Source of the DNA: an uncultured Clostridia bacterium
GTDB lineage: Bacteria; Bacillota; Clostridia; UBA1381
NCBI GenBank assembly: GCA_934489015.1
Contig: CAKSSN010000005.1
Coordinates: 1-64,000 of the forward strand
Direction of reading: 5' to 3'
DNA: 64,000 nucleotides
The notes under the pieces were generated by a model, which searched no databases, was not told the origin of the DNA, and saw only the letters and a list, made by a program, of their open reading frames with translations. Every line of letters starts with the position of its first letter. Position 1 is the stretch's first letter. Both the position numbers and the translations under genes were made by a program. Positions 53,419 through 62,252 of this stretch are shown piece after piece.

Positions 53419-56304
53419 ATGGCACATAGATTTATAAAAACCGTTTCGGCAGTAACCGCTGCGCTTATAGCTATGCAGTCGGCAGGCTTTGCGGCAATAA
53501 AGCGCGAAAAGGAATTTTCCGATTTGCAGGACCATTGGTCAAGATCGGTAATAATGCGCCTTAACGGCTACGGAATAATAAACGGCTATGACGACGGAAG
53601 CATACGCCCCGACGCATATGTGAGCGCGGCAGAGTTTTTAACCGTAATTGTAAAATCGCTCGGATATACTCCGGAGGCAAACGGTGCGGACTGGGCGCAG
53701 CCGTACATAAGCAAGGCAATTGAGCTTGAACTTATTGATGACGGTGAAATTTCAGACTATGCGGCTCCGATAACGCGTGGCGAAATGGCAAAAATTGCGG
53801 CTAATGCGCTAAAGGACAACACAGTTGTCGATGAAAATGCGGTTAAGGCCAAGATTTATGATTATGCGGAAATTGATGACCGTTACAAGCCTTATGTTGT
53901 GCTTGCGTATGATAAGAGGATAGTAAACGGAAATCATGAAAGCTGCTTTGAGCCGAACAAATACGTTACGCGTGCGGAGGCAGGCGTGGTTGCCGTAAGG
54001 CTTATTGATAAAAACGGCGGTGTGCAGACTCCGGGAAATAACGGAAATAACGGAACAAATAACGGAGGCGGCACGGTATCATCTGCGGCGCTTTATGTTG
54101 CAGCCGGCGGCAATGATAATAATAACGGCAGCGAGGCTCAGCCTTTTGCAACTGTTGCAAAGGCAAAGGAAGCTGTCAGAGCGATGATTGCTTCAAATTC
54201 GCTCCCCGACGGCGGCGTTACGGTATATTTAAGAGGCGGCACATATTATATGGAAGAGGGAATGACCTTTACCGCAGAGGATTCCGGTAAAGAAGGAAGC
54301 CCGATAACATATACCGCATATCCGGGCGAGAGTGTTACAATCTCCGGGCAGATACCGCTTGATAAGAGCTGGTTTAAGCCGGCGGACGATGCGGCTAAAA
54401 AGATTATGATAGATCAGAAAGCGGCTGAAAAGGTGCTTGTTGCCGATCTTAAGGAGCACGGCATAGAGGATTACGGAGAGCTCAGCACGCGCGGATATCA
54501 TTACTTCAATAAGGGTCGCTATGCACAGGCGGAGCTTATCGTAAACGACGAAAACCAAACGCTTGCAAGATACCCGAACAGCGGCTCAATATCCGTTCCT
54601 ACAGACAGCGTTGACGCTGACGCCTTCGGCTTTAAATACACCGATGACAGAATTTCAAAGTGGAAGGACGCAAAGGACGCATATATTGTAGGTACTGTTT
54701 CGATAAACTATGAAAACAATACATATCCTATCGAAAAGATTGACCCGTCAAAGAAGCTTCTGACAATTAAAGAGGGAAGAATTAACACGTATTATACAAA
54801 CGGCTGGTTCTTCGGACAAAATCTGCTTGAAGAGCTTGACAGTGAGGGCGAGTATTATATTGACCGTGAAAACGGAAAGCTTTACTATTATGCTCCGTCC
54901 GATTTTGCAACGGGTAATTACGATGTAGGTCTTTCGACCTTAAAGACGCCGATATTTAACTTTAACGGCGCTTCGCATATAACCGTCAGCAACATAACAA
55001 TGAAGGGCGGCAGAGGCTATGCGGTTATCGGTACAAGCGCAGGCTACAGCATCCCGAGCTTTAAGGACTGGATGATTTCAAGAGGCGCCGATTTAAACGG
55101 TGCAAACTTCAAAAAAGGCTCCGGCTCATCGGTATACATTGCCGATATAGACAAATATACCGACTCTCAGACATTCCCCGGTCACGTATGGGACGGCTTT
55201 GTTGATGAGGGCAGCGGAGTTGACAGCATTGAGGTTAAAAACTGCAATATCTTCAATTTCGGCTCCGGAGCTATTGTTATAAACGGAACGAATGTTCATC
55301 TTGAAAGCAACCATATAAAGAATATCGGCGGCACGGGTCTTTATCTGCGCGGCGGAGATCTTGAAACGCTTACTCCGAGCGGAAATACGATAATCAACAA
55401 TAAAATTCACAGAGTGGGTTATCTGCAAAAGGCGTATGTGCCGGCAATAGCTATGCACGGTGTTGCAATTCATGTGGCATACAACGATATTTACGACGCT
55501 CCGCACTGCATATTCAATTATCACGGAAACGACCATATAATCGAATACAACAAAATCCATGACGCCGTTAAGGAGTGTCTGGATATGGACGCGATTTATA
55601 CAAGAAACGAGTATATGCCGCAGTGGAGAGGAACTGTTATAAGAAACAATTATATTTATAACATCGGTATATTCCCGGTAGGCGAATATACAAAGCAGCT
55701 TAACGTTTCGGGTATAAGAACGGATAACTACGGTCATGCGCTTCAGATTTACAGCAACGTATTTGCAAACATTGGTACAAGCGGCGCAAATAACGTTATC
55801 GGCGTTACGGCGCAGGGCAACAGAAACATGATAAAAGGCAACCTGTTTGTAGACTGCTCGGCAACATTTCTCGGCTGGAATACGTACACTCCGGGTGCAA
55901 CGTGGGATATGACAAAGCAGGAGGAAAAGGAAAGAGTAGAGCTTGCAAACAAATATGCGGCAATACCCGTATTTGCGGAAAAATATCCGGAGCTTGCCAA
56001 TTTCAAAAATGAGTATTACAAGTCGGTTGCAACAAATGAGTTTGACAATAACGTAATCGTTAATATCAAATTCCCGCTTTCGACAACAAACGGCACCGTA
56101 AATCCGCAGGGAACAAGAGGCGCTTCCGAGCTTATAAAGGGAACGTCGAATTATCTGACAACGTCGGATCCCGGATTTAAGGATTATAAAAACGGCGATT
56201 ATACAATTGATGATGACAGCGAGGTATTTGAAAAGGCAGCCGGATTTGAAAAAATCGAAATGAGCAAGATGGGCAATAATGCACCTGTCGGACCTGTAAA
56301 TTAA
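53419..56304 (+). CDS. S-layer-anchored beta-helix protein (SLH domains plus right-handed beta-helix), second copy
   Basis: 961 residues. Signal peptide to about 25 (GFA-A). Three SLH repeats (about 32-200: DLQDHWSRSVIMRLNGYGI, ANGADWAQPYISKAIELELI, DRYKPYVVLAYDKRIVNG). An Asn/Gly linker (GNNGNNGTNNGGG) precedes the beta-helix part, which starts LYVAAGGNDNNNGSEAQPF, with YLRGGTYYM and EDSGKEGSPITYTAYPGE. Later blocks: NYHGNDHIIEYNKIHDAVKECLDMDAIY and WRGTVIRNNYIYNIG. Same architecture as the 43045 protein but clearly diverged; probably cleaves another linkage of the same polymer. Confidence 0.85.
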   Translation: MAHRFIKTVSAVTAALIAMQSAGFAAIKREKEFSDLQDHWSRSVIMRLNGYGIINGYDDGSIRPDAYVSAAEFLTVIVKSLGYTPEANGADWAQPYISKAIELELIDDGEISDYAAPITRGEMAKIAANALKDNTVVDENAVKAKIYDYAEIDDRYKPYVVLAYDKRIVNGNHESCFEPNKYVTRAEAGVVAVRLIDKNGGVQTPGNNGNNGTNNGGGTVSSAALYVAAGGNDNNNGSEAQPFATVAKAKEAVRAMIASNSLPDGGVTVYLRGGTYYMEEGMTFTAEDSGKEGSPITYTAYPGESVTISGQIPLDKSWFKPADDAAKKIMIDQKAAEKVLVADLKEHGIEDYGELSTRGYHYFNKGRYAQAELIVNDENQTLARYPNSGSISVPTDSVDADAFGFKYTDDRISKWKDAKDAYIVGTVSINYENNTYPIEKIDPSKKLLTIKEGRINTYYTNGWFFGQNLLEELDSEGEYYIDRENGKLYYYAPSDFATGNYDVGLSTLKTPIFNFNGASHITVSNITMKGGRGYAVIGTSAGYSIPSFKDWMISRGADLNGANFKKGSGSSVYIADIDKYTDSQTFPGHVWDGFVDEGSGVDSIEVKNCNIFNFGSGAIVINGTNVHLESNHIKNIGGTGLYLRGGDLETLTPSGNTIINNKIHRVGYLQKAYVPAIAMHGVAIHVAYNDIYDAPHCIFNYHGNDHIIEYNKIHDAVKECLDMDAIYTRNEYMPQWRGTVIRNNYIYNIGIFPVGEYTKQLNVSGIRTDNYGHALQIYSNVFANIGTSGANNVIGVTAQGNRNMIKGNLFVDCSATFLGWNTYTPGATWDMTKQEEKERVELANKYAAIPVFAEKYPELANFKNEYYKSVATNEFDNNVIVNIKFPLSTTNGTVNPQGTRGASELIKGTSNYLTTSDPGFKDYKNGDYTIDDDSEVFEKAAGFEKIEMSKMGNNAPVGPVN

Positions 56305-56309
56305 CTTGA

Positions 56310-56339
56310 TTTTGCGGAGGGGATTTCCCCTCCGCAAAA
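56310..56339 (+). terminator. Strong hairpin between the surface-protein and intracellular-enzyme genes
   Basis: A perfect 14-base stem TTTTGCGGAGGGGA/TCCCCTCCGCAAAA with a TT loop. It is followed by AAAAG rather than T on this strand, so it may be a leaky terminator or an mRNA-stabilising end for the upstream part. The next gene starts 23 bases later. Confidence 0.6.
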
Positions 56340-56361
56340 GTCAAAAAAGGAGCTAAATCAA

Positions 56362-58482
56362 ATGAATTACACGGTTAAAAAAAACGGTGAAGAATTAAAA
56401 ACCTACAGCTGCAAAATTTTTACCAAGCCATATAATTCTACCGGCACTATGGAATATGTTATGTTTTCCGTGCAGGGGCATACGGAGATAACTGTTAAAT
56501 CGGAAATTGAAGTAAATGACGTTTTAATACGTCCGAAAAGTGCCGGGATTGTGCATAGCATAAAGGACGGGAAAATACATATTTTAATTGACAGACCCGC
56601 CTTTTTTTCGGTAGAGATAAACGGAAAATATGAAAATAATCTTATGATATTTGCGCACGGCAGAGAATACAAAAAGCCTGACAGCGCGGAAAACCTTATT
56701 GTACTCTCACGAGGCGAAAAATATGACGGCACGCTTTCGGTGCACGATGACAACACTGTAATATATCTTGAAGAGGGTGCGGTATTAACAGGTAATATAC
56801 GCGCCGAAGGGTGCGAAAATCTGACTATTTTCGGACTCGGAAGAGTGTGTATGGAAAAATACACATATGAAATGAGAAAAGATTTTGCAAGAAGTATAGA
56901 TATAATCTGCTGCCGCAATGTCAAAATAGACGGCATAATAATAGACGACAGCAACGACTGGAGTATGAGAATAAACGGCTGCGAGGACGTTGATATAAAA
57001 AATGTGAAAATTTTCGGCTGCCGCGGAAATTCCGACGGAATTGACGTGTGCGGCTCAAGAAATGTGACGGTATCGGATATTTTTACAAGGGTCTGGGACG
57101 ATTCTTTTGTTGTAAAGGCGCTTGGGACGGGAAATTCCGAAAATATCGTATTTAAAAATTCTGTTTTGTGGAATGATTTTGCAAGACCGATAGAGGTTGG
57201 CGTTGAGCTTAGAGCGGACAGCGTCAGAAATATACGCTTTGAAAATATTGATATAATCCACTCGGTAACGGGTTATCCGATTATGGGTATTCATCACGGA
57301 GATCATGCAAGGGTTGAGGATATTGTTTTCAAAAATATTCGTATAGATGACGCGCCGGGTGCGCAGCTTTTTGACGTGCGTATAGCGGAGTCGGTATGGA
57401 ACAGAGATAAGCAAATGGGTGATATACGAAATGTTACCTTTTCCGATATTGAATATATCGGAGACAGTGACGGCGGCACGCTGCTTTCAAATTCGAGAAT
57501 AGAGGGTTTCAGCCGTGAGCATGATATACAAAATGTTAAATTTCACAATATTGCAGTAAAGGGCAGAGCGGTTTGTACGGCGGAGGAACTGGGACTTGAT
57601 ATATATGATTATGCGGAAAACATATCTGTTACGTCTGATTTAGATTTACCGGAGGCAATGCGGCTGCAATGTGAAATTTCGGAGAAGAAGCCGTTTTTGC
57701 AGGGCACTGACGGGATATACCGCGGAAGCGTTGAGGTGCGCCTTAAAAATAACACCGATAAGAAAATAAGCGGAAATGCCTCTTTGGCGGTTTCTCCGAA
57801 AAATACGGCTTTGCAGAAGAGCTTTGAATATTCGCTTGCGCCCGGAGAGAGCACGGAGTATGAAGCGGATACAGAGCTTCAGGCAGGGAAATATGTTTTC
57901 TTTATAAAAAACGAGAGCGGAGAAATTGAAAATAATTTTCTCTATAAGGAGCTCGAAGCCGCTGCGTTTGACGGAAAAGAAATTCCGTATCGCTTTGTAA
58001 ACTATTACGGTGACAGAAGCGCGGCGGTCTGCATAGGCTTAAAGCGCGATAAGCTTGTGATAAAAAATCAATCTGGCAGCGCGGAGAAGTTTGTTCTCTA
58101 TACGGCGGAGCCTGCCGAGCTTTGCGAGGGCGAGGTTATGTTTTCGGCGGAGGAAACGGATTTCGGCGAGGTGTGCGCATGTATAAACAGGAATAATAAG
58201 CCTGTTGCTGCGCCGCAGCTGAGAAGTCCGCTCGAAATTACATATGTGTTTAAAAACGAGCCTAAGGTGAAGCAGATTTTAAAAACACCTGTTAGTTTAA
58301 AGTGCGGCGAAAAGGCGGAGATACCTCTTGAAAAGCTTGGAATACAAAGCGAGTATTTTCTTTTGGAAATTGAGGCAAAAACGGAAGCGTCATCGCATTT
58401 GAGGTATCCTTACACGCTGTTTCATTCCGTAATGCCCGACAAAACAGCGCATATGTTCGGAAAATTTAAAATAATAAGGTGA
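56362..58482 (+). CDS. GH28-like parallel beta-helix glycosidase, cytoplasmic
   Basis: 706 residues, no signal peptide. Residues 1-110 are a beta-rich cap. The beta-helix has GH28 hallmarks: GCRGNSDGID (N223, D225) and RVWDDSFVVKA (D246, D247), corresponding to the NTD and DD motifs of polygalacturonases. The usual GHG and RIK motifs are not evident, where FARPIEVG and GIHHGDHARVED occur instead. The last 230 residues are beta-sandwich modules. It probably hydrolyses imported uronic-acid oligosaccharides. It could be a GH28-related family of different specificity. AAGGAG precedes the start. Confidence 0.75.
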   Translation: MNYTVKKNGEELKTYSCKIFTKPYNSTGTMEYVMFSVQGHTEITVKSEIEVNDVLIRPKSAGIVHSIKDGKIHILIDRPAFFSVEINGKYENNLMIFAHGREYKKPDSAENLIVLSRGEKYDGTLSVHDDNTVIYLEEGAVLTGNIRAEGCENLTIFGLGRVCMEKYTYEMRKDFARSIDIICCRNVKIDGIIIDDSNDWSMRINGCEDVDIKNVKIFGCRGNSDGIDVCGSRNVTVSDIFTRVWDDSFVVKALGTGNSENIVFKNSVLWNDFARPIEVGVELRADSVRNIRFENIDIIHSVTGYPIMGIHHGDHARVEDIVFKNIRIDDAPGAQLFDVRIAESVWNRDKQMGDIRNVTFSDIEYIGDSDGGTLLSNSRIEGFSREHDIQNVKFHNIAVKGRAVCTAEELGLDIYDYAENISVTSDLDLPEAMRLQCEISEKKPFLQGTDGIYRGSVEVRLKNNTDKKISGNASLAVSPKNTALQKSFEYSLAPGESTEYEADTELQAGKYVFFIKNESGEIENNFLYKELEAAAFDGKEIPYRFVNYYGDRSAAVCIGLKRDKLVIKNQSGSAEKFVLYTAEPAELCEGEVMFSAEETDFGEVCACINRNNKPVAAPQLRSPLEITYVFKNEPKVKQILKTPVSLKCGEKAEIPLEKLGIQSEYFLLEIEAKTEASSHLRYPYTLFHSVMPDKTAHMFGKFKIIR

Positions 58483-58492
58483 GGAAAAGGCT

Positions 58493-59164
58493 ATGCTAAA
58501 AATATTATTTCAGGGAGATTCGCTTACCGACTGCGGCAGGGACAGAACAGGGAAAAATCCCGTTGCGCTTTTCGGATACGGATATGTAAATTTAATTGCT
58601 TCAAAGCTTATGTGTGACTATCCCGACACAAAGGTTTATAACAGAGCGTATAACGGCAGCAGAATAGGCGACACTTACAGCCGCTGGATAGAGGACGCGC
58701 TTAATGTGGACTGCAACGTGATGAGCATACTCAGCGGAATAAACGACATTGGTTTTGCAATACGCATGAATCAGGGTGCAGACGCGAAAAAATTCAGATT
58801 TATATATGAGCTTATGATAAATGAAGCGCTTGAAAAAAAGGACGGCTTAAAGCTTGTTTTGTGTGAGCCGTTTCTGTTTAAGATTGAGAATAACACTCCG
58901 GAGCTCGGCAAGGACATTGTTGCAAACTGGGACGAGTGGAACGGACAGCTGACGGAGAGAAAGCAAATCGTAAGGGAGCTTGCCGAAAAATACGGCGCGG
59001 TTTTTGTTCCTTTTGCCGAAGAGTTTGAAAAGGCTTTAAAAAAAGCGCCGCCGGAGCATTGGTCGATAGACTGTATTCATGCGACAAATGCCGGGCATGA
59101 GCTTATGGCGCGCTGCTGGCTTGAAAATGTGAAAAAGGCAGGAATAATAAGCTATGAGAAGTGA
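58493..59164 (+). CDS. SGNH/GDSL esterase
   Basis: 223 residues without signal peptide. The SGNH blocks are intact: GDSLTD with nucleophile S10, NGSRIGDTYSRW with the oxyanion glycine, SGINDIG with the asparagine, and DCIHATNAGH with D193 and H196 of the catalytic triad. Close in design to intracellular acetyl esterases found with pectin or xylan genes. It probably deacetylates imported oligosaccharides. Its last 11 bases overlap the next gene, so translation is coupled. Confidence 0.9.
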   Translation: MLKILFQGDSLTDCGRDRTGKNPVALFGYGYVNLIASKLMCDYPDTKVYNRAYNGSRIGDTYSRWIEDALNVDCNVMSILSGINDIGFAIRMNQGADAKKFRFIYELMINEALEKKDGLKLVLCEPFLFKIENNTPELGKDIVANWDEWNGQLTERKQIVRELAEKYGAVFVPFAEEFEKALKKAPPEHWSIDCIHATNAGHELMARCWLENVKKAGIISYEK

Positions 59165-60845
59165 TTTGTTTGCGGAGACGGAAAATATACCTCAAAATAT
59201 AAAAAAGGATGAATTTTTGCGGCGGCAGCTTGATACGGCGCGCCGCGCGGCTTTGGAGGGCAGTGAGATAAATTCGCTGCCTTACAGCGATTTCAGAATT
59301 TTTTATAAAAGCGGCAGCCGCAGTGAATATGAGGATAAATATTTTGCGCACAGAAGAATTTTGTGCGCGCAGGCGGTAAGAGCGGCAGCGGGCGACGATT
59401 GTATAAAGGAGCTTCAGGACGCTTTGTGGGCAGTTATGGACGAGTTTACATGGGCTCTTCCGGCACATATTCCGCCCGAAACAAGCGCGCCCGCTTGCGC
59501 GTGCATAATTGATTTGTTCGCGGCGGAAACCGCGTTTACTCTTGCCGAAATACTTTATATTTTCGGAGAAAGGCTTGAAGAGCAGGTAAGGGAGCGGATA
59601 GAGTACGAGGTAAGGCGCAGAGTTCTCTTGCCTTATCTTTCGGGCGCAAAGAACGTGTGGGACGAGCGCGAAAATAACTGGGCGGCGGTCTGCGCCGGAA
59701 GCGTCGGAGCAGCATTTTTATATCTCGGAGCGGATGAGGAAATAAAAAAGGTGCTTCCGCGAATAAAAAATACGCTTTCATGCTATCTTAAGGGCTTTCA
59801 GGCGGACGGCGCGTGCGTTGAGGGGATAAATTACTGGATATACGGATTTGGGTATTTCACATATTTTGCAGAGCTTCTTTATCGCTATACAAACGGGAAA
59901 GAAAATCTTTTTGATAATCCGAAAGTAGAGGCTATTGCGGTGTTCGGGCAGAGGGTACGGCTTTCAAATAATAAAACGGTTACCTTTTCCGACAGCGGAG
60001 ATATGTTTATACAGCGCAGCGGACTGTCATATTTTCTTGCAAAGCGCTTTGAGGACGTGTTCGTGCCCGATGACAGCAGCGCTCTCGGATTTGACGGCGA
60101 CGCCTGCTACAGATTTGCGCATATTATAAGGGATTTTGCGTGGAGAGATACCGAATACGTAAAAAAATCTACAAATGAAAGCGGCTTTGAATATTTTGAA
60201 GATGCCGCATGGTATATAAAGAAAACGCCGCTTTGGGAATTTGCCGCAAAGGCAGGGCGGAACAACGAGTCGCATAATCATAATGACATAGGCTCTTTTA
60301 TGATTAATATTAACGGAGATCCTGTTATAACGGATCCGGGTAAGGGCGAATATACGGCGGATTATTTCACCGAGCGCCGATACATGAGCTTTGCTCCGTC
60401 TGCCGCCGCGCACAGCGTTTCGGTAATAAACGGAAGGCTTCAATGTGCCGGAGATGAGTTTTTCGGGAAAATATTAAATGCGGACGGGGACTGCCTGGTG
60501 ATTGATTTTACAAATTCGTATGATGATAAAACGCTTAAAAAGCTTGTAAGGCGGTTTGAGTTTTCGGACGGTGAAATAAAAATGCGCGATGAATTTGAAT
60601 TTTGCGAAAAGCCGACGGAAATTACGGAGCATTTTGTAAGTGCGATTTTGCCGTGCGTTTCGGGCGGAAAAATTATTATCGGGAATTTGATTTTAAAATG
60701 CGATATGGAATTATACGGCTGCGAAATATCGGAGAAAACCTTCTCTTTGGGACATCATAAGGAAAAAACGGTTTATCTGACCGATTTGCATATAAAAGCG
60801 CCGCGAGAGAGCGTATCGGCGGAATTTACTTTTGAAGTGATATGA
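59154..60845 (+). CDS. Heparinase II/III-like protein, probable polysaccharide lyase or oligo-lyase
   Basis: 563 residues, no signal peptide. An alpha-toroid N-terminal half (to about 330) and a beta-sandwich C-terminal half. The motif NNESHNHNDIGSFMI (about 369-383) is the hallmark of the heparinase II/III family, with catalytic histidine and metal-binding neighbours; DPGKGEYTADYF follows. Family members split uronic-acid glycosidic bonds by beta-elimination, giving the 4,5-unsaturated sugars that GH88 removes. The sequence is cytoplasmic, so it acts on imported fragments. Several family members lack lyase activity, so the reaction is inferred. Confidence 0.82.
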   Translation: MRSDLFAETENIPQNIKKDEFLRRQLDTARRAALEGSEINSLPYSDFRIFYKSGSRSEYEDKYFAHRRILCAQAVRAAAGDDCIKELQDALWAVMDEFTWALPAHIPPETSAPACACIIDLFAAETAFTLAEILYIFGERLEEQVRERIEYEVRRRVLLPYLSGAKNVWDERENNWAAVCAGSVGAAFLYLGADEEIKKVLPRIKNTLSCYLKGFQADGACVEGINYWIYGFGYFTYFAELLYRYTNGKENLFDNPKVEAIAVFGQRVRLSNNKTVTFSDSGDMFIQRSGLSYFLAKRFEDVFVPDDSSALGFDGDACYRFAHIIRDFAWRDTEYVKKSTNESGFEYFEDAAWYIKKTPLWEFAAKAGRNNESHNHNDIGSFMININGDPVITDPGKGEYTADYFTERRYMSFAPSAAAHSVSVINGRLQCAGDEFFGKILNADGDCLVIDFTNSYDDKTLKKLVRRFEFSDGEIKMRDEFEFCEKPTEITEHFVSAILPCVSGGKIIIGNLILKCDMELYGCEISEKTFSLGHHKEKTVYLTDLHIKAPRESVSAEFTFEVI

Positions 60846-60853
60846 GGTGTAGT

Positions 60854-61999
60854 ATGGATTTTTGTAATTTGAAAAATTTTATGGACAGTCTGACCGACTG
60901 GGTTATTCCCGGAAACAGTGCGACAGTGTACAAGGACGGAAAAAAGGTGTTTGAATACAGCTCCGGCTTTTCGGACATTAAAAATAAAACGCCGAAAACT
61001 GCGGATGATTTTTTGTATATCTACTCATGCTCAAAAATTGCAACCGTAACGGCGGCGCTGCAGCTTTACGAGCAAGGAAAATTTCTTATGACCGATCCGC
61101 TTTATGAATATATCCCGGAGTTTAAGGAAATGTATCTTTCAAACGGCGAAAGGGCGAAAAATGCAATAACAATGAAGCATTTGTTTACAATGACCGCCGG
61201 GCTTACATATAACACCGAAACTGCGGGCTTTGATAAGGCAAGAAAGCTGACGGGCAGAAAAATGGATACCGTTATCGTTGCTCGCTGCATTGCGGGCGAC
61301 ACGTTGCAGTTTGAGCCGGGCGAGAGCTGGAGCTACAGCCTTTGTCATGATGTTTTGGCAGCTGCCGTTGAGGTTATATCGGGAAAGCGGTTTTCGGAAT
61401 ATATGAAAGAAAATATATTTCTGCCGCTCGGCATGGATAAAACCTGCTACCATGCGGATAAGGATAAGATTTCGTGTCAGTATATTTATGATACCGGCGG
61501 CGCGAGAGATGTTGTAACGCTTCAGGGCAGCACATCTTCAAACGGAGTTGTTAAGGACGCGGGCAAGGATAATTCGCTTGTTTTCGGAGATGAGTATGAC
61601 AGCGGCGGCGCAGGAATTGTTACAACAGTAAACGATTATGCAATTTTTGCGGCAGCGCTTGCGGGCAAGGGCGTCGGATTAAACGGCAGCAGGATACTCG
61701 GTTCAGGCACTGTTGAGCTTTTGAAAACAAATCAGCTAAGCAGCGCGCAGCTAAAGGGATATAACTGGCATCGCCTTGCAGGCTACGGCTACGGGCTCGG
61801 AGTTCGTACCATGATAGACCGCGCGGCAGCTTCGTCTAACGGCTCTATAGGTGAATTTGGCTGGGGAGGTGCGGCAGGCGCAAATGTGATTGTCGATACC
61901 GACTTAAATTTTGCGGTTGTTTATGCTCATCATATGCTTAACCCTCAGGAGGAATATTATCAGCCGCGACTTAGAAATGTTGTTTATTCGTGCTTTTAA
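60854..61999 (+). CDS. Serine beta-lactamase-family hydrolase (class C/EstB-like)
   Basis: 381 residues from ATG 60854; ATG 60842, overlapping the previous stop as ATGA, is an alternative that adds four residues. S58-C-S-K61 is the SxxK catalytic motif (YSCSK), Y161 in SWSYSLCHDVL is the second base, and GWGGAAGAN stands for the third motif. No signal peptide, so not an antibiotic-resistance beta-lactamase in the usual sense; the operon suggests an esterase or amidase acting on sugar decorations. Last gene before a strong terminator. Confidence 0.87.
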   Translation: MDFCNLKNFMDSLTDWVIPGNSATVYKDGKKVFEYSSGFSDIKNKTPKTADDFLYIYSCSKIATVTAALQLYEQGKFLMTDPLYEYIPEFKEMYLSNGERAKNAITMKHLFTMTAGLTYNTETAGFDKARKLTGRKMDTVIVARCIAGDTLQFEPGESWSYSLCHDVLAAAVEVISGKRFSEYMKENIFLPLGMDKTCYHADKDKISCQYIYDTGGARDVVTLQGSTSSNGVVKDAGKDNSLVFGDEYDSGGAGIVTTVNDYAIFAAALAGKGVGLNGSRILGSGTVELLKTNQLSSAQLKGYNWHRLAGYGYGLGVRTMIDRAAASSNGSIGEFGWGGAAGANVIVDTDLNFAVVYAHHMLNPQEEYYQPRLRNVVYSCF

Positions 62000-62010
62000 A
62001 TATTTTTTCG

Positions 62011-62056
62011 GCAGCTTCCGTATAAGTTATCTTATCCGGGAGCTGCTTTTGTTTTT
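62011..62056 (+). terminator. Terminator ending the glycan-utilisation train
   Basis: A long nearly continuous stem, GCAGCT-CCG-ATAAG with CTTAT-CGG-AGCTGC, around TTAT, followed by TTTTGTTTTT. Confidence 0.92.
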
Positions 62057-62080
62057 AGGCAAAGTTTTTTTGAAAATTTA

Positions 62081-62109
62081 TTGACAAACTTCATAACATA
62101 TGATATAAT
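62081..62109 (+). promoter_or_regulatory. Consensus sigma-A promoter of the MarR gene
   Basis: TTGACA (62081-62086), a 17-base spacer and TATAAT (62104-62109), the best promoter in the window. The leader starts with a hairpin AGTCCC-ATTT-GGGACT (62115-62130), which may be a MarR site or part of an attenuator. Confidence 0.9.
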
Positions 62110-62252
62110 GTAGCAGTCCCATTTGGGACTTTGTAACATGAAAAATATACTGCACATATCACCGTTTTTCGAGGCTCGGAGTATAGGTATACGCTACAGC
62201 CTTTAAAAATAAAATTATTTATGCTGTTTTTATGACAGAACAGGAGTTAAAT

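Noticed and set aside
55126..56337. 403-codon minus-strand reading frame opposite the second beta-helix gene
   Set aside because: A shadow of the strongly supported plus-strand gene; Cys- and Ile-rich, without domains, ribosome site or promoter.
60854..61999. Antibiotic-resistance beta-lactamase
   Set aside because: No signal peptide, placed at the end of a glycan operon, and motif 3 is GWGG rather than KTG; an esterase or amidase role is more likely.
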